From CAVVIH01 sp963748295 (GTDB lineage: Bacteria > Acidobacteriota > Vicinamibacteria > Vicinamibacterales > 2-12-FULL-66-21), in contig CAVVIH010000006.1 in the NCBI GenBank assembly GCA_963748295.1, forward strand, positions 1,612,001 to 1,676,000: a stretch of 64,000 bases of DNA, in the 5' to 3' direction. Position numbers and translations under genes: made by a program. The notes beneath the pieces are model-generated. The model was given only the letters and a program-made list of their open reading frames with translations, was not told the DNA's origin and made no database searches. Positions 42,834 through 51,470 of this stretch are shown one piece after another (position 1 is the first letter of the stretch; each line of letters opens with the position of its first letter).

Positions 42834-45800
42834 CGAGGTCCGCGGTCCCCAGACCCTCCGTGAACCACTGGTAGATCGGTTCGAGGACGGCGCGCGCTTC
42901 TGCGCCGCGCCCGGAGTCCAGCAGGAGCCGCGCCCAGCCGGTCGCCGCTCGAAGCTCGAAGGATCGCGCCTGCTGGCCCCGCGCGTACTCGACGGCCGCC
43001 GCAAAGCTCGTTTCCGCGGCGGCCGTGTCGCCTTGCAGCCGCAGCAGCTCCGCCCGCGCGCGATGCAGCTCCGCGATGTAGCCGCCCTCGCCCGCGCGCG
43101 CGGCGTAGGCGAACCCCTCGTCGACGGCGCGCAAGCCGTCCTCGATCCGCCCGGCGAAGCGCAGCAGATCCGCGAGCACGCCGAGGAACGCGCTTCGCAC
43201 GAGGCCGGCGCCGATCGCCTGCTGCATGGCGAGACTGTCGGTGAGCTGATCGATGCCTTCGTCGAGGCGGCCGAGCGCGGCGAGCGCGGCGCCCTGAAAC
43301 GAGCGGCTCCACTCGCGCTCCTGCGGCAGGCCGTACTCGCGGCAGAGCGCGACGACCTCGTCGCCAATCCGCAACGCTTCGGCGGCTTCGCCGCGGACGA
43401 GGTGCACGCCCTGCGTAACCAGCAGCGCGAACACCAGCGTAATCGGCTGGCGCTGCGACCGCGCGAGCTGCAGCGTCTCGCGCGCGCGGGCCTCGGCGCG
43501 ATCCGGATAGCCGAGGATCCACAGCGGACGACTCGACATCGCGCGCGCGATCATGCCGGGATCGAGGCCGAACATTGCCGTGTAGGCGCGGTGCCGCTCG
43601 GGTTCGTGCAGGTCGCGTCCGCGGTCGAGGATGCGGCTCGACCCGACCATGTCCCCTTCGAACTCGAGGCACACGCCAAGCAGGTGATGCGCCGCCATGA
43701 GAAACGCGCGATCGCCGGTTCGCTCGGCCTCCGCCATCAGGTCGTCGGCGCGCGGGCGGTACTCCCGAAGGTCTCCCTTGATGCCGTGAAACAGCGTGAT
43801 CGCCCACAGAACCGGAAACAGCTGCGGCGCGTCGCCGAGCTGGTGGCAGAGCTCGCGGGCGCGGGCGAAGACAGGCTCGATCTCCGGGGTCGCCCAGCCT
43901 TTCATCATCCGGATCGCGAGACCGCGGATCATCTGCAGCGCGAGCTCGTGCTGCAGGCGCTCGGGACCGTCCGGAAGGCCGCGCAAGACGGCCAGACCTC
44001 GTTCGGCGAGCGACAGCGCTTCGTGAAACGCGAACAGGCCGACCGAGTGTCGCGCGCCCTGCAGGAAGTACTGCGCGCTCGTGCCGAACTCGCGCGCCAC
44101 TTCGAAGAGCGCGCCCAGACGGCCGGCGATCCCGGTGTGTTCCTCGCGGTAATGGCCGACCAGCGAACGGGCGACGCGGCCGCTCAGCGCGGCGCGGCGC
44201 GTCGGCTGCAGAGACGCATAGAGCGCGTTCTGATACAGGACGTGCACGAACTGATACTGCAGCGACAGCGTCAGATCGGGAAACTCGTGCTCCTTGACCC
44301 GCTTGACGAAGACGTGAATGTGCTCGAGTGCGTCGAGCCGCTCCTCGACCTCCGCCGGATCCATCTCGATCGCCGCGGCGACGACCGACGAGTCGAACTC
44401 GTGTCCCTGCACGCTCGCCGCCACGAGCAGCTTGCGATCGGTCTCGTCCAGGCGCTCGATCTTTCTCGCAATCATGCTGCGGATCGACGCCGGCAGCTCC
44501 CTGAACGCCTCCGCCTCGCTCCGCGCCAGCACCCAGACGTCATCCCGTTCGACGATGCTGCCGGAGTCGCGCAGGTAGCGGACGACATCCGCCATGAAGA
44601 GCGGACTGCCTTCCGTCTTCGCGTGAATCAGCTCGGCGAGCGAGCCGGGGAAGCGGTTCTGCGGAAACATCAGCGACAGGTAGCGCTCGACGTCGCGGCG
44701 CTCGAGAAACCCGAGCGAAATCTCGTCGAGCGCGCCATGCGCGCGCAGCTCGTCGCGGATGGCGAGGAACGGATGCTGCGCCAGCGTCATGTCGGCGGGG
44801 CGGTAGGTCGAGACGATCAGCAGGCGCATCTGGTCGAACCGGCCGGCCAGATAGTTCAGCATGTCGACGGTCGAAACATCCGCCCAGTGCAGGTCGTCGA
44901 GGAAGAGCACGAACGGACGCTGCCGTGACGCCTCCTGCAGCAGCGTGCCGAGCTCGCGCTTCATCCGCTCCTGCGAGACCGCCGGCGCTTCTTCCCGCAC
45001 CCGCGCGAGCGAATCCTGGCTGGCCGCGGCGTGCGCGACCTGGACGTACCAGGTTGGCGCGACGCTCTTGATCAGCGTGTGCATCGAGCTCCACGACGAC
45101 CGGTGCAGCAGGTTGTCGAGCGCCTCGAGGACGGGGAGATACGCCTCGGCGCCGGCGAGCCGCTCGGAGCAGCGGCCGCGAACCACGAACGGCCGCTCCG
45201 GCAGCACCGAGAGCTCCGCGAGAAAATCCTCGATCAGGATCGTCTTTCCAATCCCGGGCTCGCCAAGCACGGTCAGAATCCGCCCGTGGCCGTCGCGGAC
45301 CTGATCGTAAACACGCCGCATGTGCTCGCGCTCGGGCTCGCGGCCCACGGTGCGGCGCTCCTGGACCGTCGGCCCTCGCTCGAACGGGGTGGTTCGGACT
45401 TCGCCCGCCGCCAGCGCGCCGAGCTCCTCTTCCACGTCGGCCGCCGTCGGCCGGAGGTCGGGATCCTTGGCGAGCATCCGGTGCACGAGGTTCTCGAGCG
45501 CCGATGGCACCGACGGGTTCACCCGGCTCAGGCTGACCGGCTCCTCCAGAAGAATCGCCGTCAACACCGCCGGCATCGTCGGGGCGACGAACGGCCGGCG
45601 GCCCGCGGCCATTTCGTACAAGGTGATGCCGAGCGCGAAGACGTCGGCCGGCGCACCCGCCGGGGCGCCGCGGGCGTGCTCGGGAGACATGTAGCCCATC
45701 GTGCCGAGAAGAATGCCGGGACTCGTCTCAGCGGCGCCGTGAGTTGTCGCGGTTGCGGTTTCCACCTCCGGCAGCCGGGCGAGACCGAAGTCCAGCACCT

Positions 45801-46227
45801 TGGCGTATCCGTCGGACCGGACCATCACGTTCTCGGGTTTGATGTCGCGGTGAACGATCCCCGCCGCGTGAGCGGCGGCAAGCGCGCGCGCAACCTGGCG
45901 GCCGATGTCCAGGATCGCGGCGACCGCAAGGTCACCGGTTATCTTCGCGCGCAGCGTCACGCCGGCGATGAACTCCTGGACGATGTAGTGGCGTCCCTCG
46001 GGCGTCTCGCCGATGTCGTGCACGACGACGATGTTCGGGTGGTTGAGCGCCGAGGCGGCGCGGGCTTCCCGGAGGAAGCGATGGACCGCCAGGCCCTTGG
46101 CGTCGCGCATCAACTTGATTGCGACGGGACGCTGAAGCCGCGTGTCGAAGGCGCGGAACACTTCTCCCATGCCGCCGCGGCCGATCAGTTCTTCCAGGCG
46201 ATAGTGCTGGATTGTCGTGAGGGACAT
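42799..46227 (-). CDS. Ser/Thr protein kinase fused to an AAA-type ATPase and TPR region
   Basis: Intact, 1142 residues, cytoplasmic, no membrane segment. Kinase domain 10-275: glycine loop 'IGRGGMGEVF', Lys 38 ('VAIKLM'), catalytic Asp 128 ('HRDIKPENVMV'), 'DFGLARL' at 146, 'GTMGYMSPEHARG'. After a linker comes a large ATPase of the adenylate-cyclase/LuxR-LAL type: Walker A 'GEPGIGKT' (322-329), Walker B 'VLFLDDLHWAD' (about 440-450). The remaining 500 residues are helical, TPR-like ('AAEALRIGDEVVALCREYG', 'RARAELLRLQGDTAAAETSF'). Such kinases integrate signals through the repeat region. It is divergent from an acyltransferase gene and its 3' end overlaps the cytochrome gene by 35 bases. Confidence 0.93.
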   Translation of the reverse strand: MSLTTIQHYRLEELIGRGGMGEVFRAFDTRLQRPVAIKLMRDAKGLAVHRFLREARAASALNHPNIVVVHDIGETPEGRHYIVQEFIAGVTLRAKITGDLAVAAILDIGRQVARALAAAHAAGIVHRDIKPENVMVRSDGYAKVLDFGLARLPEVETATATTHGAAETSPGILLGTMGYMSPEHARGAPAGAPADVFALGITLYEMAAGRRPFVAPTMPAVLTAILLEEPVSLSRVNPSVPSALENLVHRMLAKDPDLRPTAADVEEELGALAAGEVRTTPFERGPTVQERRTVGREPEREHMRRVYDQVRDGHGRILTVLGEPGIGKTILIEDFLAELSVLPERPFVVRGRCSERLAGAEAYLPVLEALDNLLHRSSWSSMHTLIKSVAPTWYVQVAHAAASQDSLARVREEAPAVSQERMKRELGTLLQEASRQRPFVLFLDDLHWADVSTVDMLNYLAGRFDQMRLLIVSTYRPADMTLAQHPFLAIRDELRAHGALDEISLGFLERRDVERYLSLMFPQNRFPGSLAELIHAKTEGSPLFMADVVRYLRDSGSIVERDDVWVLARSEAEAFRELPASIRSMIARKIERLDETDRKLLVAASVQGHEFDSSVVAAAIEMDPAEVEERLDALEHIHVFVKRVKEHEFPDLTLSLQYQFVHVLYQNALYASLQPTRRAALSGRVARSLVGHYREEHTGIAGRLGALFEVAREFGTSAQYFLQGARHSVGLFAFHEALSLAERGLAVLRGLPDGPERLQHELALQMIRGLAIRMMKGWATPEIEPVFARARELCHQLGDAPQLFPVLWAITLFHGIKGDLREYRPRADDLMAEAERTGDRAFLMAAHHLLGVCLEFEGDMVGSSRILDRGRDLHEPERHRAYTAMFGLDPGMIARAMSSRPLWILGYPDRAEARARETLQLARSQRQPITLVFALLVTQGVHLVRGEAAEALRIGDEVVALCREYGLPQEREWSRSFQGAALAALGRLDEGIDQLTDSLAMQQAIGAGLVRSAFLGVLADLLRFAGRIEDGLRAVDEGFAYAARAGEGGYIAELHRARAELLRLQGDTAAAETSFAAAVEYARGQQARSFELRAATGWARLLLDSGRGAEARAVLEPIYQWFTEGLGTADLVTARSVLDQIG

Positions 46228-46284
46228 TGAGTGCCCGGGAGGGCCCGGGCTGCAGTCTTCGTCAGTTTGTGAGGCTCAACGCAT

Positions 46285-46290
46285 TATAAT
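46285..46290 (+). promoter_or_regulatory. Consensus -10 box TATAAT
   Basis: A perfect TATAAT lies 20 bases before the GTG of the acyltransferase gene in the 83-bp space shared with the divergent kinase gene. No convincing -35 box is found at the proper spacing, so activation or an unusual -35 is possible. Confidence 0.5.
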
Positions 46291-46310
46291 CACTGAATCC
46301 AAGGAGATTA

Positions 46311-47855
46311 GTGGGGACTCTCGTTCGCGTCGGCGCGAACATCGCGGCCATCGCTTCGGTGCTGACCGGAAAAGCGATGATCGCCATGGGCCTGCGCCAG
46401 GCGCCGGAAGGCTGGCGGCGCACGGTCGGCGTGCTGCTGAGATCGGAATCGACGCGCTTTGCGCTGTCGGCATTCGGACTTCTGGTGCCGGAGGCCGCCG
46501 CGCTGAACGACGCCGCGCTCGACGCGAGAACGGCGCGCGGACTGCTGGCGTTCCTGGCGCAGGAGCCCGACGCGCACTTCGCGCTCGAGTGGCTCAAGCC
46601 CGTCACGATCAGACGGCGAATCGACTCCGTCGATATCGTCGTGCTCGACTTTGCTCCTGACGGGAGGCTCGAGGCCATCCATCCGTATCTGGCGGCTGGC
46701 GGACGCTCGGCTCCCGCGGACGAGGTGCGGGCCCAGGTGCACACCGCGATCGTCGCCGCATACAACCACACCTCCCGGCTTCCCGAGATAGAACGTCCGC
46801 GCCGGCTGCTCGATGCGGTGCGCGGCGCGATCCCAGCGAATGGAGCGCTTCCGAACGAGGCCGACGGCTATGCGCGCCGGCTGCTCTCGGCCTGCTCGCT
46901 CTCGTTCGAACAGCGCGATCTGTCGGACCCGGTTCAGCGATTCGCCCCGCCTGCGTTTGCCAGCCGTCGCACGCTCGGCTTCGGATACCTGTCATGGGTC
47001 GCACGCACGAACCCGAGCCGGGGGTCTGTCGATCTCTGGGCGAGCGCGCACCACGTGGGACTCGACGGTGTGCCGCTGCAGGATCTGCTCGAGCGCCTGG
47101 AGCGTGCCTGGGGCACGGCTGAAACCGTGGCATTTCCGGCCGCCGCGGATGGCGCTCCGTTCGTCGGGCCGCAGGCCTGCCATGCGCCAGGCGAACGGGC
47201 CGTCGATCAGCTGATCACGTTCGTGGATCTGTCGCCGTTGTTCTCGCTGCGCCGTACGCTCAACACGCGCTATTCGCGCGACATCGGCGGAGAGGTGACG
47301 GTGGGAACGCTGATCGCGTGGCTGCTCGCTCAGGAGCCCGAGTTCAACGGCGTGCGCATCGCGTCGACGGTTGATGTCGCCGCGTCCGGCGGCTACGAGC
47401 GAGACGTCGACGTCGTGTCCTTGCGGCCGGCCGACTACGCCAGAGGCGATGGCCCCTGGGTCGGGTTCACGGAGTACGCGCGCGAATTCAACCGGCAGGT
47501 TGCCGCCGCACGGACGCGCACGAGCCCGGTGCGCGTGGGGATGCAGACCGCGGGGCTTCTGCCTGCCTGGGCGCATGCGGCGGCCGTGCGCGCCAACCCG
47601 GCAGCGCTCGACGAGACGTTCGGCACGTTGTGCGTGACGATCGTGCGCGAGGCACGCGTGTTCATCGCGCCGATGACCGATCTCGGCCTCGGCCACGGGT
47701 TCTTTGCGATCGGCAGCGGCAACCTGCCTTCGTCCTCAGGCGGCCGCGTCACGGCGGTTTCGGTCAAAGGCGACGCGGGGCGCATCGCGCACTACCCGGC
47801 GATTCTGCGGCGGCTGCTCGAACGCTGCGCCGCGCTGAACGCCCAGGCCTCCTGA
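46311..47855 (+). CDS. CoA-dependent acyltransferase-like protein (HHxxxDG motif)
   Basis: 514 residues from GTG 46311, with AAGGAG (46301-46306) as ribosome site. The one clear signature is 'SAHHVGLDGVPLQDLLERLE' (His 247, His 248, Asp 252, Gly 253), the active-site motif of the chloramphenicol-acetyltransferase-like superfamily (condensation domains, wax-ester synthases, lipoamide acyltransferases). The order of a variable N-terminal half, the motif in the middle and a second half with 'VTVGTLIAWLLAQEPEFNGVRIA' and 'IVREARVFIAPMTDLGLGHGFF' agrees with that superfamily. Acyl donor and acceptor are unknown; there are no carrier-protein or NRPS modules nearby. It stands alone, divergent from the kinase-ATPase gene, which may regulate it. 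Confidence 0.7.
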   Translation: MGTLVRVGANIAAIASVLTGKAMIAMGLRQAPEGWRRTVGVLLRSESTRFALSAFGLLVPEAAALNDAALDARTARGLLAFLAQEPDAHFALEWLKPVTIRRRIDSVDIVVLDFAPDGRLEAIHPYLAAGGRSAPADEVRAQVHTAIVAAYNHTSRLPEIERPRRLLDAVRGAIPANGALPNEADGYARRLLSACSLSFEQRDLSDPVQRFAPPAFASRRTLGFGYLSWVARTNPSRGSVDLWASAHHVGLDGVPLQDLLERLERAWGTAETVAFPAAADGAPFVGPQACHAPGERAVDQLITFVDLSPLFSLRRTLNTRYSRDIGGEVTVGTLIAWLLAQEPEFNGVRIASTVDVAASGGYERDVDVVSLRPADYARGDGPWVGFTEYAREFNRQVAAARTRTSPVRVGMQTAGLLPAWAHAAAVRANPAALDETFGTLCVTIVREARVFIAPMTDLGLGHGFFAIGSGNLPSSSGGRVTAVSVKGDAGRIAHYPAILRRLLERCAALNAQAS

Positions 47856-47856
47856 C

Positions 47857-49479
47857 TCACCGCCGCGCCGGATCGTGCGCGGCGAAGCTTCCGGCGCTCT
47901 TCGGATCTCCCTGACCCGTGTAGCGCGCGAGGAGCGGATACGGATAGATCGGACGCGATCGCTCGACCGCCCCGTTGGCGAGGCGGCTGGCGATCATGAC
48001 GTCGGGGGCCTGGCCCTTCTCGACCCAGTTCTCGAGCAGGGTGAGCGCGTCGAACTCGGTGAAGCCGGGTCCGCCCGCGCAGTGATGAACACCAGGCACG
48101 AGAAACAGCCGGAAGAAGTCCTGCGTCTGCGCCCGCCCGCCCATCAGCTTCTCGACGCCTTCGTAGTACGCGATTGACGAGGTCGCGGTAATCGCGGCGT
48201 CGGACAGGCCGTGCCACATCAGCAGCTTGCCGCCGCGCTGCTTGAACGCGCGGAGATCGAACGACGTCGCGTCGTACAACGTGCGCGCACGCGCCAGCGT
48301 CTGCGGACCCTTGTCGAAGTCGAACGTCAACGGATCGACGCCGCTCCGCACGGCCGGATCCGCCATGAAGCGCATGAACTGATCGTGAATCGTGTAGTTC
48401 GCGGGGGGGTGATCGCCGTCGCGTCCGTAGTGCCAGAACCCCCATTCGGTCGCGGTGCCGGGAATGTCGGTGGTCTTGTAGACCACCTGCCCCTTCGAGT
48501 CGACCACCGGCCTCATCATCTTCTTGACGGCATCCACCTGCCGCTCGGTCAGGCAGCCGGCCGGCGGCCGGCCGCGGGGCACGCGATCATCTCGGGCTTC
48601 CAGTCGCATGATGCCGGATCGGAAACGACCCCCTCGTCCACGCCGGCTTGCGCGCCGCAGCGTTGCAGGATGGAGGCGTTCACGGCTTTCGCGACCTCAC
48701 CGTTCAGGACGGAACCCTTGCCATCCCCCTTGACAGCTTGCGCCCACCACGCCGCGGCAATCGTGCGGCCCACCAGGTCGTACACCGGGGCGCTCGGCAG
48801 CAGGCCGTCGTAGTCGTCCGGGAAGCGTTGCGCCTCCATCAGGACGCCGTGGCCGCCCTTGGAGCATCCGGACATGTAGGACTTCGCAATCGGCCGGCCG
48901 TAGAACGCGGTCGTGATCGCCTTGCCGGCAACCGTGATGACGTGGTTGTGCCGCCAGGCGAAGTCTTCCTGCAGGTTCGGGCTGTTGGCCGCCCACACGC
49001 CGTCGAATCCCACCGGACTGTCGTGCCCGCCGTTGCCGGTGATCGAGGCGTATCCGCGCGCCAGCGTGAAGTTGCACGAATTGCCGCTGACGGCGCCGCA
49101 GAACCCGGCGCACGGGGTCAGGTGAAAGCGCTGGTTCCAGTACTGCGCCGGCGGCAGGCGAAGCTCGAACTTGTTCTGCGGCGCGACATAGCCGAGCACC
49201 TGGCAGTACCTGCTTGATCGGGCTGGCGGCCAGCAGCACGGCGGACGACGTTGGCGGCGCGTTGGCGGGCGCGGGCGGCACATCGACGAGCCGGGCCGAT
49301 ATGACGCGCGCCGGCGCCCCCGGAAGGTTGCCAAAATCCGTGGCGAGCAGGGCCGCACATTGCTCGGCATCGGCGCCGCGTGTCGCAGCGGTCTGCTCGG
49401 GCGTGACGACCGCTCGCGGCCGTCCGATCGCGAGCGAGAGGGTCAGCATCAGGGCGGCGGTGAGGATGGTGCGCTGCAT
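47857..49479 (-). CDS. Tannase/feruloyl esterase family protein, exported, two frameshifts
   Basis: Cleaves esters of phenolic acids such as gallate or ferulate. Signal peptide from ATG 49479 ('RTILTAALMLTLSLAIG'), mature N-terminus with 'QCAALLATDFGNL'. The frame changes near 49205 into 'CQVLGYVAPQNKFELRLP' and near 48570 into 'CLTERQVDAVKKM'. Catalytic residues: nucleophile Ser in 'YMSGCSKGGHGVLMEAQRFP', Asp in 'LMWHGLSDAAITATSS', His in 'FLVPGVHHCAGGPG'; the cysteines flanking Ser and His match the disulfide that joins them in tannases. Joined length about 540 residues is normal. It follows the membrane propeller gene by 54 bases in the same direction and is probably under the same operator. 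Confidence 0.87.
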
Positions 49480-49533
49480 GCGCCGGATGGTAGCGCCGCG
49501 CGGCGGCGAATGCGAGCGCGTTCGTCGGGCCGC

Positions 49534-51402
49534 TTATCGGCGCTCGCGCGGCAACCGGAAGGCGGCCATCTCTTCGCCGTTTCGCACGAGCACGACGTCG
49601 CCGACGATCACGGGATGATTCCAGGTCTTGCTTTCGATCGCCGGGACACGCGCGAGCTCGGTGAACTTCTCCGGCGTCGCGCTGACGAGCGCCATCTCGC
49701 CGTCCTCCGACAGGACGAAGAGCACGTCCTGATCGGCCAGCAGGATCAGCTGACCGTGGCCGTAGCGTCCGCCTTTCCACGTGCGCTCGCCGGTCTGCAG
49801 ATCGATGCACGACAGGATGCTGTTGTCGAAGCCGTAGACGTGGCCGTCGTGGACGACGAAGTCGTTGAAGTACGGCTTCAGACCGAGGGACGTCCAGCGC
49901 TCCTGAACGGTCCATCCTGACTCACCGCGGGTGACGGACAGGTACTTCATCCCCTGTCCTCCCATCGCATCGGACGTGGTGATCAGCACGCCGCCGTCCG
50001 GCGTCAGCGCCGGTTGCACGATGCTGGCCGACGGCACCCAGGTGTGTTCCCACAGCAGCGTGCCGTCTGACGGCGAAACGCTGATGGTGCGCGCGCCGCG
50101 CTGCAGCAGGACTTGCGGAACGCCTTCGAGCACTGCCGGATGCGGCGAGCTGTAGCCCCCCCCGCCGCTCTGGCCGAGCCATCGCCGCTTGCCGGTCGCG
50201 GCGTCGTAGGCGACCAGTTGACCCGCCGTGGCGACGATCACGAGATCGCCCATCACCGCTGGCGAGCTGGTGAAGCCCCACTCGGGGATCTGCTTTCCCG
50301 TGTCCGTCGCGGCGTTGCGCGACCAGACGACGGCGCCGGTGCGCGCGTCGAGCGCGTTGACGATTCCCGTCGCTCCCATCGTGTAGACACGGCCGCCGTG
50401 CAGCGTCGGCGTCGCCCGCGGACCAGGGCCCGCGTTCGATTCCCAGAACCTCACCGAATCGCGATGTAACCACACCGGCTCGCCGGTGCTCAGCCGGTAG
50501 CACGTCACCAGCTCGTCGTCGCCGCGTTGTTCCTGCGTGTAGATCAAATCGCCGGCGACGGCGAACGATGACCACGCTGGTCCGATCGGCCAGCGCCAGA
50601 TCTCGACGGGTGCCGACGCGGCCCAATCGGTGGAAATGCGCAGACCGCGAATCACGCTGTCGCGATGCGCCCCGCGGAATCCCGGCCACTCCGCGCCGGT
50701 ATCAACCCTGGCGTCCGCGTTGATCTTCGCTGATGCCGCCGCGTCGGGCTTGCTCGCGGTCTTGTCCTCCACGCCCTTCGATGTTTCTGGCGGCGCTGGC
50801 GCTGCAGGCGCCGCGGCCGATGGCGCTGGTGTGGCGTTGACCGGTTCGGCCGGCGCCTGCGCGAGCAGACGCTCTTCAGGCGTGCTCGTCCAGCGCCAGT
50901 GCAGGTCGGCTACGCCTTCCCCACTGATGCCGCCGGTCCGGAGCGACGAGATCACCGCACAGGCGATCAGAATCGCGCCCAACATGGCCATGCTGCGCCG
51001 CGCTGACGACAGGCCGCGGCTCGCCGCCGCGCCGAACGCCAGGGCAAGGCCGAGCAGCGGCGTGACGTAGAGGGGATACATCGCCCCCATGTGCCCGGTC
51101 GCGACCGAGCGGTCGATCACGAAGGACGTCAGCACGGCGGCGGCGATCATCATCAGGATGACGCCGATGCGCTCGCGCCAGGGGGCGCGGCTGAACAGCA
51201 GCCACCACGCGACCACGACGAGGCCCGCCAGCGCGCCGCCCAGCACGCCGAGTATCCCCGTCCCGAATCCGAAGATCACGGCGTCAGGCGCAACGGACGG
51301 CAGCACAAATCTGATGAAGACGATGAATGCCGCGACGAGGAGGCCGGGCCAGAGGCGAAGCGGTTTCCGGCGGGCGAGCTCGTCGACAGACGCAGTGGTC
51401 AT
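49534..51402 (-). CDS. Membrane-anchored PQQ-like beta-propeller protein
   Basis: Intact 622-residue paralogue of the gene at 7366-9251. A ribosome site (TTGGAG) precedes the ATG at 51402. Five membrane helices occupy about residues 14-152 ('PGLLVAAFIVFIRFVLP', 'GALAGLVVVAWWLLFS', 'GVILMMIAAAVLTSFVI' and two more), followed by an Ala/Pro-rich linker (about 160-235) and an exported seven- or eight-bladed propeller from 'WPGFRGAHRDSVIRGLRI' with blades such as 'RVYTMGATGIVNALDARTGA' and 'HVYGFDNSILSCIDLQTGER'. No calcium- or PQQ-ligand set is evident, so it is likely a sensor or scaffold. It lacks the neighbouring padR and permease of its paralogue but keeps their operator. Confidence 0.88.
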   Translation of the reverse strand: MTTASVDELARRKPLRLWPGLLVAAFIVFIRFVLPSVAPDAVIFGFGTGILGVLGGALAGLVVVAWWLLFSRAPWRERIGVILMMIAAAVLTSFVIDRSVATGHMGAMYPLYVTPLLGLALAFGAAASRGLSSARRSMAMLGAILIACAVISSLRTGGISGEGVADLHWRWTSTPEERLLAQAPAEPVNATPAPSAAAPAAPAPPETSKGVEDKTASKPDAAASAKINADARVDTGAEWPGFRGAHRDSVIRGLRISTDWAASAPVEIWRWPIGPAWSSFAVAGDLIYTQEQRGDDELVTCYRLSTGEPVWLHRDSVRFWESNAGPGPRATPTLHGGRVYTMGATGIVNALDARTGAVVWSRNAATDTGKQIPEWGFTSSPAVMGDLVIVATAGQLVAYDAATGKRRWLGQSGGGGYSSPHPAVLEGVPQVLLQRGARTISVSPSDGTLLWEHTWVPSASIVQPALTPDGGVLITTSDAMGGQGMKYLSVTRGESGWTVQERWTSLGLKPYFNDFVVHDGHVYGFDNSILSCIDLQTGERTWKGGRYGHGQLILLADQDVLFVLSEDGEMALVSATPEKFTELARVPAIESKTWNHPVIVGDVVLVRNGEEMAAFRLPRERR

Positions 51403-51423
51403 TTCCGGCGCTCCAAGAGGGTC

Positions 51424-51458
51424 GTAGACAGTCTACGGCTTAGACGTAGACTGTCTAC
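51424..51458 (-). promoter_or_regulatory. Twin palindromic operator matching that of the padR operon
   Basis: GTAGACAGTCTAC (51424-51436) and GTAGACTGTCTAC (51446-51458) are each palindromic about a central base and are reverse complements of one another; the spacer GGCTTAGAC is also shared with the site at 12249-12284. On the minus strand they hold TAGACA and TAGACT with 16 bp between, a -35/-10 pair. This places the propeller-tannase genes under the same PadR repressor or a close relative. Confidence 0.75.
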
Positions 51459-51470
51459 GACTGGTTCCGT

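Noticed and set aside
43033..44928. 631-residue plus-strand open frame
   Set aside because: It is antisense to the intact kinase-AAA gene, with Arg/Gln/Ala-rich composition and no domain.
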